From NCBI GenBank assembly GCA_014529385.2, contig CM043950.1, positions 153,692,445-153,756,444 on the forward strand: a DNA stretch of 64,000 bases, given 5' to 3'. This document shows positions 50,588 to 62,389 of the stretch, in pieces; the first letter of the stretch is position 1, and every line of letters starts with the position of its first letter. The position numbers and the translations under genes are program-made. Origin of the DNA: Adiantum capillus-veneris. Lineage: Eukaryota > Streptophyta > Polypodiopsida > Polypodiales > Pteridaceae. The notes beneath the pieces were generated by a model, which was given only the letters and a program-made list of their open reading frames with translations, made no database searches and had not been told where the DNA came from.

Positions 50588-53019
50588 TCCCCACTCAAAC
50601 AAAGGTCCCCTAAATGTGGATGAAGACACCTTTGGCAACTCAAAGGAAAAAACCATAGTTATACTAAATACACATGATACTTTATTAAAATTCAATTTGA
50701 TACAAATTTAAAGTTTCAATTGTAGGAGCTACATCACTCCTGCTTTACAATGTTCCTTTTCAAGGGTCTTTGGAAATTCAATAATCCTATGTATACAATA
50801 TAGTTGTAGAGCACCTTCAATATTTTTGAGCCCCCGTACATGCTGTTTGACATGAACTTTTTCCTGTAAAGGATAGCAACTCAAGAAACATATCAAGATG
50901 TGAAGGCTAGAAATAACTATGTCACATTGTCTTAGAGACGGTTCACAATGCTGCTTTGGAGACAATAGAGAGACAAACATGATATTGATGTAATCACATG
51001 TGAGCATGTATACAATGACATCATAAAATAGGCTGGGGCCCAAACAAATGCAAATCATATAATCATCATGGTGTCATGTACCATGGCATCATGGAACCTT
51101 CCATGGCATCAAAGACATTATTTTTAAGCTTCTTATTTGATCATGAAATGTCAAATATAGAAATGAGACGCTACTATAGACGACAATATCCATGATGATC
51201 ATCAAAGGTCAAATACAAAATGAGATGCTAATACAGAAGACAATATATGTGATGAGTTCCAAAGTGGTTGAGATAACACTCATGGCTTCAAGAACCAAAC
51301 CAATGGATGGAGAGAATAAAGATGAATCACATAACATCACCTTGCACTATCAAGAACCATGGCCATGGATGAAGAGAATAAAGATGCATCATGTAACCTC
51401 ACCCTACATCATCAAGATAATCAGTACAATTACTTATGAAAATAGATGTGTTTTTGAAATTATTTTATGGTAGTCTGTACGGTGATCTTCTAACATAATA
51501 TGTAGCCAGCATGCATGGTCTCACATACCATGACATCATGGAGCTCGTCATGTCATTAGAGACGCTACAATGTGAGCATGATAAACCCATGTTAAATATA
51601 GACTTGTATCACTGATGACACACACAACCCCACCATGGTGTCATGTATCGTGGTTAATTGGAGAGAATAAATCCACATCATGATACATGAAACATCATGA
51701 ATGAATGTCTCACTGAACGATACTATGAAGCAACTCAAGAAATTTTGCATCACTTCAAGTCCTCAAACATGGTAAGTCAAAGAAAAGGTCCTAGCCATCA
51801 CTACTAATGTGCTAACATGAATATAATTTAGAAAGTAGCTGTGTATTCAAAAGAGCCTTAAAGAAATTTTAGAAAGTAGATTTCAATTCAAAATAAAATA
51901 ACGAGGCTTAAATTAAAATCTTTTGCTGCCAAATATAGCACATTGCTACTACCAAACATATCATGAATAGAAAAGCAAATAGGATAAATTTAGGAACTCA
52001 AACAAGGCATGCGCTAAGATGAAAGGCCGGAGGTCAAACAAAAATAACAGAAGGAGTTACTTTACAGTCACGCCTGCCTCTAGCTAGGCACATCCATGCG
52101 CAATTGCTGCTTTGTAGTCATGCCTGCTGTAGGTGAGGCCACCCACACACATGTGGCATAAATAGATTGGTTTTGCAGCCGTGGATATCGGAACTTGGTT
52201 ATCTATGTCAAGAGATTAAACCCCCTCCTATACATTGTCAACAATCAAGCTTTTCCTTGTTTTTAGCATTGAGATGAGAGGCTTCTTGCCATGTACACAT
52301 AGGAAACTTGATATGAACACACAATGCAACATGACACACCGACTACAGCTTGCTTTGCCCCTCTTCTTACTAAGAAGTATCTAATGATGCCTCCACTAAA
52401 CACAAAGGAACACAGAGGTAGTGTGGGCTCTTCCCTTGATTCAGAAAGACACATTGTGTATTTTCCCCTTGACTTAGTAAGACACTATGCCTTTACTCAA
52501 CGTGGCAGCATAGATAGGCATTGTAAGCTCTTTCAAGATTATGCTGTAATTTGACAAGCAACATACATTGATTTCATTACACACGCTCTCCAATAATCAT
52601 GCCCTTGTCACACTTCTATTCATTTTGGTTCAAGAAACATGAACTTAGCTTCTTCTATAAAAGAGGGGACCTTCCATCATAAATCTATAAACCAGGCAAC
52701 AATATTATCTTATCTACCTTATGTTAAATAATTAGCTAATATATGCACATAATCGATTGCCTACATTGAGACATACATACGGCTACCCTTACTCTCTTTC
52801 AATCTTACAAAAGGCCTCTTTCTACTTAAATTCTTAGTGACCCCATGCCAATTGATGTAAGAAACAAAATGATGAAGAAACAAAGCCTGCAATGATGAAG
52901 CATAACACATAATGGAAGGTAAAAGTATGAAAGTAAACTTATCCTTTGAGAGTTGGAAACTCCATATCCACGCTAGCAACCTCGTAGATGAAGTGATCAT
53001 CATAACAACTCTGATACCA

Positions 53020-53214
53020 TGTTGAACCTAAGGAAGATAGAGCACAAAGATGAACATAGACGAGACAAGCATAGAGAGGAGGGGTAGACGATACACCAGA
53101 TGTAGAGCCTCAAGAGTGTGTAGAGAAGATACATGCACTAGACATGTATATATAGCTTTAGGACCTAGGGCTAGGGAGTTTTGTATAGCACACACTACAT
53201 ATAGCTCCAAAACA
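53020..53214 (-). repeat. Element F 5' LTR
   Basis: 195 bp, TGTTTTGGAGC…GGTTCAACA on the minus strand; slightly longer than the other LTR because of a TTTTGTATAGCAC stretch. Confidence 0.8.
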
Positions 53215-54059
53215 AGCCACTACCTCTCACGTGCTAGATTGTGGGGGATGGCATCTCTTTGAGACCAAAGGTAAGAATTCTCTCTTATAAAGGGCACAAA
53301 CATTCCCTGCTTTAGCAACTAAATAGCACATATATGAAGGATATATCCATGAGACAATTTCATTGGGGTGGCATCCTTTTTTTATCTTCAATAGGTTAAA
53401 GAGTAACTAGAAAAACCAAAAGCATCATTATCAATTACCATCAAAGAGGAGAGGAGTGTGGTTCATCACTCAAATGCATAACCTTCTATTGCATGCTTGA
53501 TTGGTGGAGGACATCTCTTTGAGCATGGATGCTAGAATTGTATATGAGCATAAGCATGATTGCTTCTAGGAAAATGTACTATGGGATCTAATTCCATGAG
53601 ATAATTCCATGGGGTAGCCACTATTTGTTTGTACTGATTACTTGACTAATAACTGAACAATCCAAAGCATCGTGATCTAGTAGCATCAAATCCATTTTCA
53701 TAAGATTGTACCAACTAGAATTATTGACGTCCCTCTCTCTATTTAAAATAAAGCCTAAAAATAAAATACCAATTCTACCTATTCTAGCCCTATTGCTAAA
53801 CTAGGATAATAGAAGCTACAAGTTTTCACATATCCATATCCTTCTCATGAGATAGCATTATACCTCACAAGACTTTTCAAGGATGAGAGAGGGATAATCC
53901 CCTGCAATTGGCTCTAATATATTAGATACAAAATCTTGAGTCAAGCTATCCAAAAAGATTACAGAATAACTAGACAAAAGGTTTCTAGCTAGAAAGAGTC
54001 CTGCTAGAGTACACATGAGGCTTCAATATCAAGTCTCTACATCATGAGGCTCAAGAGAC
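53215..54059. other. Unassigned stretch
   Basis: No gene. 'CTCTTTGAGA(C/T)' and 'ATGAGA(C/T)AATT(T/C)CAT(T/G)GGG' blocks recur (53255/53515 and 53350/53595), an old duplication of about 250 bp. Confidence 0.4.
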
Positions 54060-55250
54060 TCATAAGATAGAGACTTTGGAAGAGGATTTCAATTAGAAGG
54101 ACTTTTTCAAGAGTCTCTAGCTCATGAGGCTCTCATGCTTAGTGCAATAGATAGTCTTGCATATAGTTTCTAAAAGAAATATTCCTCCAATTTTTTTCAT
54201 GAGGATAAATAACTGAGTCTTTGGGTCATGCGGGTCAAGAGCCTTATGAGCTGAAGACTTTTGAAGATGTCTTTCAACTTGAAGAAGTCCTATAGAAGTC
54301 TCCATGTCATGAGGCTCTCAAGATTAGCATGATTGACACTCTTGAAGATGATTCATGGCTCAAAAAAGTCCCACTAGAGTTCTCACAAGGCTTGAAAAGA
54401 GAGTCTCCAAGTCATGAGGTTCAAACTTAAGTTTGAGCTTCATTAACTAGAGACTCAAGAAGATGATCAACAGGGAAGAGTTGTGGAAGAGTCTTGTGCA
54501 TGAGGCTCAAACTTAAGCTCAAGCCTCATAAGATAGGACTCTTGTAGATTTCTTTTGGCTTGGAAGAGTTCTACTAGATTGTTTGTGATGCTTAAAAATT
54601 GAGCCTTTAGGTCATCAAACTCAAACATAAGTTTAGATCACATGAGACTCAAACATAAGTTCAAGCCGCGAGATGAGGTAAAGACTCAATTCAAGCCTTG
54701 TGAGATACAAACTCTTTCAAAAAGTTTTTAGGTGGAAAGAGATTTACTAGAGTGCACATGGGGCTTGAAAATTGAGTGTCCAAGTCATGAGGCTTGAACT
54801 TAACCAGAGATTGAATGCTCCACTACAACTAGTCCTACTAGAGTGCTCATATGAGGCTTGAAAGTTGAGTGTCCAAGTCATGAGGCTCTAGCTTAAGTTT
54901 TAGCCCCCAAACTATAGACTGAATAATCAACTAGATAGAATTTTGGCAATAGTCTTTGTCTCAAGAATCTCATGAGCTTAAGCTTGAGCCTCATGGGTTC
55001 AAGACTTTTGCAAATGGTTTCTACCTAGAAAAAATCTTGCTAAAATTTATAGCTTACGAGTCTTGAAAATTGAGTCTCTAGGTCACGAGGCTCACTTTTG
55101 AAGATGATTCATGGCTCAAAAGAGTCCCACTAGAGTGATCACAAGGCTTGAAAATTGAGTCTCCAAGTCATGATGCTCAAACTTAAGTTCGAGCCTCATG
55201 AGCTAGAGGCTCAAGAACATGATCAACTAGGAAGAGTTGTGGAATAGTCT
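54060..55250. repeat. Degenerate array of palindromic units
   Basis: About ten units of roughly 90-130 bp. The consensus has 'GAGTCTC(C/T)A(A/G)GTCATGAGG', then the near-palindrome GCTCAAACTTAAGTTTGAGC, 'CTCATGAGCTAGAGACTC' and 'AGTCC(T/C)ACTAGAGTG(C/A)TCA(C/T)AAGGCTTGAAAATTGA'. Clear cores near 54420, 54505, 54650, 54885, 54970 and 55170. No long frame; function unknown. Confidence 0.75.
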
Positions 55251-55497
55251 ATTGGTATACTTGCAATGCCCATCTCTCTCAGTTTTGCCAGCACAATATA
55301 TGAGGCACAGTTTGTAAGGCCCCTATATGAGGAGAAGCCAATGATGCACATATATTTGGTGGATTCCAGCTTTGCACGTTGATGAGATCTCTATTTGTGA
55401 TCGTGGATGGTACGGAGCAAATTCGGGGCCAACTTTGGGCTGAATTCTAGGAGGACTTGTCTAAACCCAAAAGCGACAAAAAAGTGAAGCAAAAATC

Positions 55498-56320
55498 TTG
55501 GATTCTAAAGGCAACACAGTGGGAAAGGATGTAATGTGCAAGAACCTCTACAAACTTTTTGCACTTACGGTCACTATAGAAAAAGGTACAACTCAATTAT
55601 GGCATGAGAGATTTGGTCACTTAAATTGCTGTGCTAAAAGAGATGCAAAAATCTGGGATGGTGGCACACATGCCTCAAATATCAGATATGAATGAAGTTT
55701 GTGAAGCTTGCATGATGGGCAAGCAATAAAGAAAAGCATTTCCACAAGAGAGTAGTAGTCGACAAGCTTAGCTTCCTCTAGAGCAAGTACATGCGGATCT
55801 CTGTGGTAAAATGTCTATGTCCGCATTGGGTGAATCTTTCTATTTTTTTCTGTTAATTGCGACGCCTTTAGTAGAAAGATGTGGGTGCATTTCATTTGTG
55901 AGAAGTTTGAAGCTTTTGGAAAGTTTAAAATGTGGCAAAAGCTTGTAGAAAATGAAACAGGAAAGAAGGTGTGAAGAAGCTTCGCATATCGAGGAGGAGA
56001 ATTAATCTCAAATGAATTCAAAAACTACTGCAACGATCATGGCATGAACATCACCTTACTACAACTTACACATCACAACAAAATGGAGTTGTGGAGCATC
56101 GCAATCGGACGGTGGTAGAAATGGCAAGGTGTATGCTCAAAGCCAAGGGTATGCGAGATTCCTTTTGGGCCGAAGCTGTCAGTACAACAATGTACATTCT
56201 CAATCGAAGCTACACAAAGGTTTGAAAGGAAAAACACCTCAAGAAGCCTATTCAGGTAAGAAACCTTCGGTCTTGCAATTTCAAAACATTTGGGTGTTTC
56301 TGTTATGCACATATTCCTGA
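55498..56320 (+). pseudogene. First copia copy: gag-pre-integrase and integrase
   Basis: GNTVGKDVMCKNLYKL, TTQLWHERFGHLN (pre-integrase), EACMMGKQ, then LEQVHADLCG-like, QNGVVEHRNRTVVEMARCM (near 56080) and LHKGLKGKTPQEAYSGKKPS. Multiple frameshifts and stops. Confidence 0.82.
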
Positions 56321-57632
56321 TTCACAAAGGACAAAGTTAGAGGCCAAAAGCAAGAAGTGTGTATTTCTCGGATACAGTGAAGAGTCTAAAGCTTATAGAC
56401 TCTATGATTTAGAGGCAAAGAAAATACTCACCAGTCGGGATGTGGTATCTGAGGAAGGGCCACATGCGGTGGAGAAACGCGATTCACACTTTTGCTCCAA
56501 TAGGTTGAATGGCAACTATTTGTCTTGTGCTTGCTCTTGGTGCTTTATATTTATGTTTTGTTTACCAAGTGGATGTTGTGTCTACATTTTTTAATGGACT
56601 TCTCAAGGAGGAGGTGGATATTGGGCATCCACCAGGGTTTGAGCTGTCTCATTCAAAACAGAAGGTTTGCAGATTGAAGAAGGCTTTATATGGCCTAGAA
56701 TAGTCTCCAAGAGCATGGTATGTTAGTTTGATAAGTCTTTAAAAAAACTTGGCTTTAGAAGAAGTTCTTCTAAAGAAAATTCATATGTGCTTAGAGAGAA
56801 TGGAAAACAAGTCATTATTATCTTGTTGGTCGATGACTTGATAATCTCACAAGTGACCACAAAGAGCTTATCCAACAAACTCGTGAGAGTTTGAGTTCTT
56901 AATTTGAAATGACAGACGTGGGTTTGTTGCATTACTGTTTGGGGATTGAGGTTTGGCAATCCTCAAAAGGTGTCTTCATCTCTCAACAAAATATGCAATA
57001 GAGATTCTAAAAGCTTTTGTCATGATGGATTGCAAACCCGTGAGCACTCCAATGGAGGAAAATGCAAAACTCTCCATGGAAGATTCTTCTCCCTTAGTCG
57101 ATACTAAAAAGTACAGAAAACTTGTGGGAAGCTTAATTTTCTGTGCAACACTAGGCCAGATACTTCTTTTGGAGTAGGTGTTTTAACTAGATTTTCCAAC
57201 CAACCAAAAGAATCTCATTGGAAGGCAGGTATGCGAGTTCTTAAGTACGTCAAAGGTACTTTGGGCCCTGGCATTGCCTATGGAATTGGCATAAGAACCC
57301 TTAGTGGATATTGTGACTTCAATTGGGTAGGAGATTGTGACTCTAGAAAGTTAGTTTATGGATTTGGTTTCTCACTTGGTTCTGGAGTGTTTTCTTGGAT
57401 CAGCAAGAAGCAATCAACCGTTACTCTTTCTTCAACGAAAGTAGAGTATAAAGCTGCTTGTTTTGCAGCTTATGAAGCATTTTTGCTTAGGAAAATCCCC
57501 ATGGACTTAGGTGTTTCTCTTGATTCAGCAACAACCCTTCAATGCGACAACCAGAGCTGCATGGCCATTGCCAAGAACCCCGTCTTCCATGCACACACAA
57601 AGCATATTGAGGTGCAATATCATTATGCTTGA
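56320..57632 (+). pseudogene. First copia copy: RT and RNase H
   Basis: KCVFLGYSEESKAYRLYD, YQVDVVSTFFNGLLKEEVDIGHPPGFE, VCRLKKALYGLE, the active site as 'LVDDLI' near 56826, MDCKPVSTPMEENAKLS, then RNase H SGYCDFNWVGDCDSRK, TVTLSSTKVEYKAACFAAYEA and NPVFHAHTKHIEVQYH. The RT start has an internal deletion near 56500. Confidence 0.85.
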
Positions 57633-57802
57633 GAGCTAAATGAGGATGAAATTGTGGAGCTAGAGTATTGTCCTACTAAAGATAATTGTGTAGATATCTT
57701 CATCAAAGCTCTAAGGAAAGACCAGCTACTTTGACATCTTCATCAACTTGGAGTTGGCACACAGCCAACATAGAGAATCTTCATGTGTTCATTGAGGGGG
57801 GG

Positions 57803-57985
57803 TGTTGGTATACTTTCAATGCCCACCTCTCTCAATTTTTCCACGAGAATATAAGCTGCACAATTTGTAAGGCCCCCATATGAGGTGAAGCCAATGGTGC
57901 ACATGTATTTGGTGGATTCCAACTTTGCACGTTGAAGAGATCTCTATTTGTGATCGTGGATGGTACGGAGCAATTTCAGGATTAA
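57803..57985 (+). repeat. Middle LTR (truncated) of the copia pair
   Basis: Starts TGTTGGTATACTTTC; matches 55250-55435 and 60152-60320. Stops at GGATGGTACGGAGCAATTTC and passes directly into integrase sequence (HGTFSIEATQ / YTKVLKGKMPQE). Confidence 0.82.
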
Positions 57986-57999
57986 CTTACTGCATGGTA

Positions 58000-59580
58000 C
58001 ATTCTCAATCGAAGCTACACAAAGGTTTTGAAAGGGAAAATGCCTCAAGAATCCTTTTCTGGTAAGAAACCTTCGTTCTTGCATTTCAGAACATTTGGGT
58101 GTTTCTCTTATGCACATATTCCTGATTCACAAAGAACAAAGTTAGAAGCCAAAAGCAAGAAGTGTGTATTTCTCGGTTACAGTGAAGAGTCTAAGGCTTA
58201 TAGACTCTATGATTCAGAGGCAAAGAAAATACACACCAGTTGGATGTGGTATTTGAAGAAGGGCCACATGATGCGGTGGAGAAACCAGGTTCGTCCACTT
58301 TCTCATCACATGAAGAAATAACTCACCATGTGTCAGACCAAAGTCAGGTAAAAAATCAAGAGGAGGAGTTGTTTGATGATGACAACTCAAATAAATCTAA
58401 CCAACTTGTTGTAGCATCACAAGAAAAGCCACTACCAAAGTGGGCTCGACAGCTTTTTGACGCTCGAAACCCTCAAGTTCACAATCCTCGTGAAGAGGAG
58501 GGGGGTTTGCCACGATCAAAGGGAAGAGAGGAGCAAAGGAGAGCCTCCAAACAACATCGTCAACATGGCTCTCATGACAGAAATTGTGGGCTTTTTGAAG
58601 GAGCTAGCCTACGTTGACGAGGCCATGGCTGATCTAAAGTGGAAGGAAGTGATGCAGTAAGAGTATAGCAACATCACAAAGAATGACACTTGGGAAGTAA
58701 TGGATCGGCCTCCAGAGAAGAAATTCATCGGCACAAAATGGGTATACAAGCTCAAGCATAAAGCTGATGATTCTTTGCAGAAGTACAAAGCCAGGTTAGT
58801 AGCAGAAGGATTCTCTCAAGTCGAAGGGTTTGATCTTAATGACACCTCCCACAGCTCGAATGAAAACTATTCCTCTTGTGCTTGCTCTTTTTTGCTATCT
58901 ATTTATGGGTTGTTTACCAAATGGATGTTGTGTCTGCATTTTTGAATGAACTTTTTAAGGAGGAGGTGTATATTGAGCAACCACTAGGGTTTGAGACGCT
59001 TCATTTAAAACAGAAGGTTTGCAGATCGAAGAAGGCTTTATATGGCCTGAAACAATCTCCAAGAGCATGGTATGTTAGGATTGATAAGTTTTAAAAAAAA
59101 CTTTGCTTTAGAAGAAGTGCTTCTAAAGCAAATTTATATGTGCTTAGAGAGAATGGAAAACAAGTCATTATTATCTTGTATGTCGATGACTTGATAATCA
59201 CATGCAACCACAAAGAGCTCATCCAACAAACTCGTGAGAGTTTGAGTTTTGAATTTGAAATGACAGACTTGGGTTTGTTGCATTATTGTTTGGGGAATGA
59301 GGTTTGGCAATCCTCAAAAGGTATCTTCATCTCTCAACAAAAGTATGCAACAGAGATCCCAAAAGCTTTTGCCATGATGGATTGCAAACCTGTGAGCACT
59401 CCCATAGAGGTAAATGCAAAACTCTTCATGGAAGATTCTTCTCCTTTAGTCAACATTAAAAAGTACATAAAACTTGTGGGAAGCTTAATTTTCTTGTGCA
59501 ACACTAGGCCAGATACTTCTTTTGTAGTAGGTTTTTTAATTAGGTTTTCCAACCAACTGAGAGAATCTCATTAAAAGGCA
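58000..59580 (+). pseudogene. Second copia copy: integrase end and RT
   Basis: PSFLHFRTFGCFSYAHIPDS, KCVFLGYSEESKAYRLYD, a hydrophilic linker (58300-58600), then RT: FIGTKWVYKLKHKADDSLQK and YKARLVAEGFSQVEGFD, YQMDVVSAFLNELFKEEVYI, KALYGLKQSPRAWYVRID, IIILYVDDLIITCNHKE (intact YVDD), LLHYCLGNEVWQSSKGIF. Better preserved than the first copy; stops at 58660 and 59092. Confidence 0.88.
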
Positions 59581-60000
59581 TGCATGCGAGTTCTTAAGTA
59601 CATCAAAGGTACTTTGGGCCATGGCATTGCCTATGGAATCGGCACAAACACTTTAGTGGGTATTGTGACTCTGATTGGGCAGGAGATTGTAACTCTAGAA
59701 AGTCAATTTCTAGATTTTGTTTCTCACTTGGTTTTGGAGTGTTTTCTTGGATCAGCAAGAAGCAGCCAACCGTCAATATTTCTTCAATGGAAGCAAAGTA
59801 TAAAGATGCTTGTTTTGCAGCTTGTGAATCAGTTTGGCTAAGGCGAGTCCTCATGGACTTAGGTGTTTTGCTTGATTCATCAACAACACCAATGCAACAA
59901 CCAGAGTTGCATGGCGATTGCCAAAAACCTCGTCTTCCATGCACGCACAAAAGCATATTGAGGTTGAGTATCATTATGTTTGAGAGCTGATTGAGGATGA
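59580..60000 (+). pseudogene. Second copia copy: RNase H
   Basis: MRVLKYIKGTLGHGIAYGIG then, in a shifted frame, GYCDSDWAGDCNSRKS-like and SWISKKQPTVNISSMEAKYK; ends with the AHTKHIEV-like segment. Two frame changes. Confidence 0.8.
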
Positions 60001-60151
60001 ATTGTGGAGCTAGAGTATTGTCCTACTAAAGATAATTGTGCAGATATCTTCACCAAAGCTGTAAGGAAACACCAATTACTTCGACATCTTCATCAACTTG
60101 AAGTTGGCACACGACGAACATAGAGCATCTTTGGGTGTTCATTGAGGGGGG

Positions 60152-60900
60152 TGTTGGTAAACTTGCAATGCCACCACAATATATGCTGCATAGTTTCTAA
60201 GGCCCCCATATGAGGAGAAGCCAATGGTGCACATATATTTGGTGGATTCCAGCTTTGCACGCTGATGAGATCTCTATTTGTGATCGTGGATGGTATGGAG
60301 AAAATTCAGGTCAAACTTTGGGGGCATCGGGGACGAAAGCCCATGACTTTTTATTCACTAAACTATTCTTTTTGTTGGAATATCTTGGCCGGATGGCGGC
60401 CAAAAGACAATCAAAAAATGGCTGTCCAGTCGCCGATTGTTCGACGTCTTTGGCTAGTGGTCTTTGGACGGTGGCCGGATTTCCTTGGCTGGTGGCTAAG
60501 TTCTAGAAGGAATTGTCTACCCAAAAGCGGCTAACATGGGCGCATGGGAGATTCCTACTTGGACTTGGTTACACAAAGGCGGCCACACACATGGACACAT
60601 GGCCGAGTTCTACTTGGACTTGGCTATCTAAGGGCGGCTACACATGGGCGTTTAGAGGCTCCCTTAGATCTATATAAGGAGGCCTTCTCATCAGTAATTT
60701 GGTAGAATGGTGTGCACACTTGACACACGCACACACATCCTTGTTGAAGGATTGTTAGTCCCTTGTATTCTTGTTATGCTCTAGTTGTCTAAATCGCCAT
60801 CTAAGCTCTAGCTTGAGAGCGCATGGGTGGATGACGGCTTCACCTTGTATAACAAAACTCAAGAGTACATATCAAAGGACTATTCTATATATCATATTCA
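60152..60900 (+). repeat. Third (3') LTR of the copia pair
   Basis: Starts TGTTGGTAAACTTGC. Contains GTGGATGGTATGGAG like the other two, then continues through TCTATATAAGGAGGCC (near 60668) and ACACACGCACACACATCC. The right border is estimated. Confidence 0.65.
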
Positions 60901-61607
60901 CCTTCTTGTATAACAAATTGTTTACCTTCTTTTTCCAATTCTAATGAGTTTTGCTGGTAGCTACGATTCAAAGAAGATCCTAGTCCTCATAGCCATTCCC
61001 TTTCCAAAACCAAGTTTGAACTATCCATATTCATAAGCTGAAAGTCAAGCATTTCTTTATACCCTTGTATCTCAACTCCAAATTTGATACCCATGTATCC
61101 CATATCTTCTTGTCTTTACCATGCATCATGGAGGCGACATATTGGCGAGCACTTAGTTGTTGAAAAAGTTTTAATTTTCTCACAAGAGCATAATTCAGAG
61201 AATTATGTGTAGCAAAGTCATCTATATGACTCTAACTCTTTTCACATTTACAAACCCATGCATTTTCACCAGCTCATGTGGACCAAAGCTTGATTTCCAC
61301 ATGTTGGTTGACAAACAACAATGATGCTCTTTGTTCTTGTGCAGCACTTCTATATCATTACCAAGTGTTTGGACCATATGGATTTGCATCTCTTCATGAT
61401 TCTTGTCAGGACCTTTACCTTTTCATCATCCTTTTTCCTTTTGATCTTTGGACAATTCATTGAGAATGGTTGGGTGACAAACAAGTGAAGCACACATTTT
61501 TCTTTTTAGCTTCTACAAATTCCTCTCGGTTCTCAACCTAGGTCTTGTCACAACCCTCTTTTTAAATAGTGGCTTACCCTCATTAAATGACAATTTCCTT
61601 TTTCCTT

Positions 61608-61838
61608 TTAGAAAGAGCCATAATACCCTTGTATCTGTGGATAGGACCCAATCTGAGTGGGATTAGAAGCTGCCAAGCGAGTATTAATTTCATAAATTTG
61701 TGCAAATTTAATTGCTATCTCCAAAGTTTTAGGTTCACTTTCTTTTATCTCTCCCTTGAAGTGTCTATTTAACCCCCATATAAACCCTCTTGTTTTGTGA
61801 AAGTCATCTATTCCCTGAAGCTTGAGGATTATTTGCAT
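61608..61838 (-). pseudogene. Retrotransposon gag fragment, minus strand
   Basis: TRGFIWGLNRHFKGEIKESEPKT then LEIAIKFAQIYE: the 'F-GL…V…-P-TL-EAI--A--YE' pattern is that of Ty3/gypsy gag capsid. No pol next to it. Sequence on both sides (60900-61600, 61840-62135) has no recognised domain. Confidence 0.55.
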
Positions 61839-62134
61839 TGTAAGTAAGCAAATGACTACCCTGTTGCATAGCTTTTTAACATAACTACTATCCCAGATGA
61901 CTCTTCACATCCTTCTTTGCATGCATTGATGATTATGCCAATTCACCATTGCCAATAAGGATGTCTTATGATGCGCTACTGATGATGACTAACGATGCTT
62001 CTCTGCTGGCTTGACTGGCTACAAAATGCTCTGCTGCCTTCAATCACAAGTTCCTGCTCAATTGGCTACTCATGAAGTGAGAATGCTGTTGATTAGGACT
62101 CACAAGCTTTGATACTAGTATTACAAGATGAACT

Positions 62135-62135
<1 letters not shown>

Positions 62136-62174
<39 letters not shown>
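62136..62174. repeat. (AC)n microsatellite
   Basis: About 39 bp; the first of two AC tracts, each followed by a related 'CCATGGG(A/G)C(T/G)TGGCCCTTCT' block (62240 and 62443), so the whole piece of about 200 bp looks duplicated. Confidence 0.9.
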
Positions 62175-62176
<2 letters not shown>

Positions 62177-62324
62177 TAGTACTTTAATACCCCTAACTTC
62201 TTGGTCACACACTTTCTAAGCTTCAGTTTGTTGAGTCTCCACCATGGGACTTGGCCCTTCTGAAATACAAGGGATAAGTCTTTTCAAAAAAAGAGGGGTG
62301 GCGGTTTTCTGCCCCGGTTAATAG

Positions 62325-62325
<1 letters not shown>

Positions 62326-62381
<56 letters not shown>
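62326..62381. repeat. (AC)n microsatellite
   Basis: About 56 bp of AC repeats, second member of the duplicated block. Confidence 0.93.
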
Positions 62382-62382
<1 letters not shown>

Positions 62383-62389
62383 TAATCCC

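Larger units (their letters stand above)
50413..53214 (-). mobile_element. Element F: small non-autonomous LTR element, minus strand
   Basis: LTRs of 175 and 195 bp at 50413-50587 and 53020-53214 share GAACCTAAGGAAGATAGAGC, GAGTGTGTAGA and ACTAGACATGTATATA in order. On the minus strand the 5' LTR ends GGTTCAACA and is followed by TGGTATCAGAG (53009-53019, PBS); the 3' LTR starts TGTTGGAGC after the tract GAGTGGGGA. The 2.4-kb inside has no RT or integrase that I recognise. No matching target duplication. Confidence 0.8.
55250..60900 (+). mobile_element. Two copia copies in tandem sharing LTRs (LTR-int-LTR-int-LTR)
   Basis: LTR starts at about 55250 (TATTGGTATAC), 57803 and 60152 (TGTTGGTA(T/A)AC), the latter two directly after ATTGAGGGGGG purine tracts. 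Only the third LTR is long (TATA box CTATATAAGG near 60670); the first two break off about 185-190 bp in, after GTGGATGGTACGGAGCAA, into internal sequence. Pol pieces in copia order are present in both copies with many stops. The end of the third LTR is not certain (about 60.9 kb). Confidence 0.82.
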
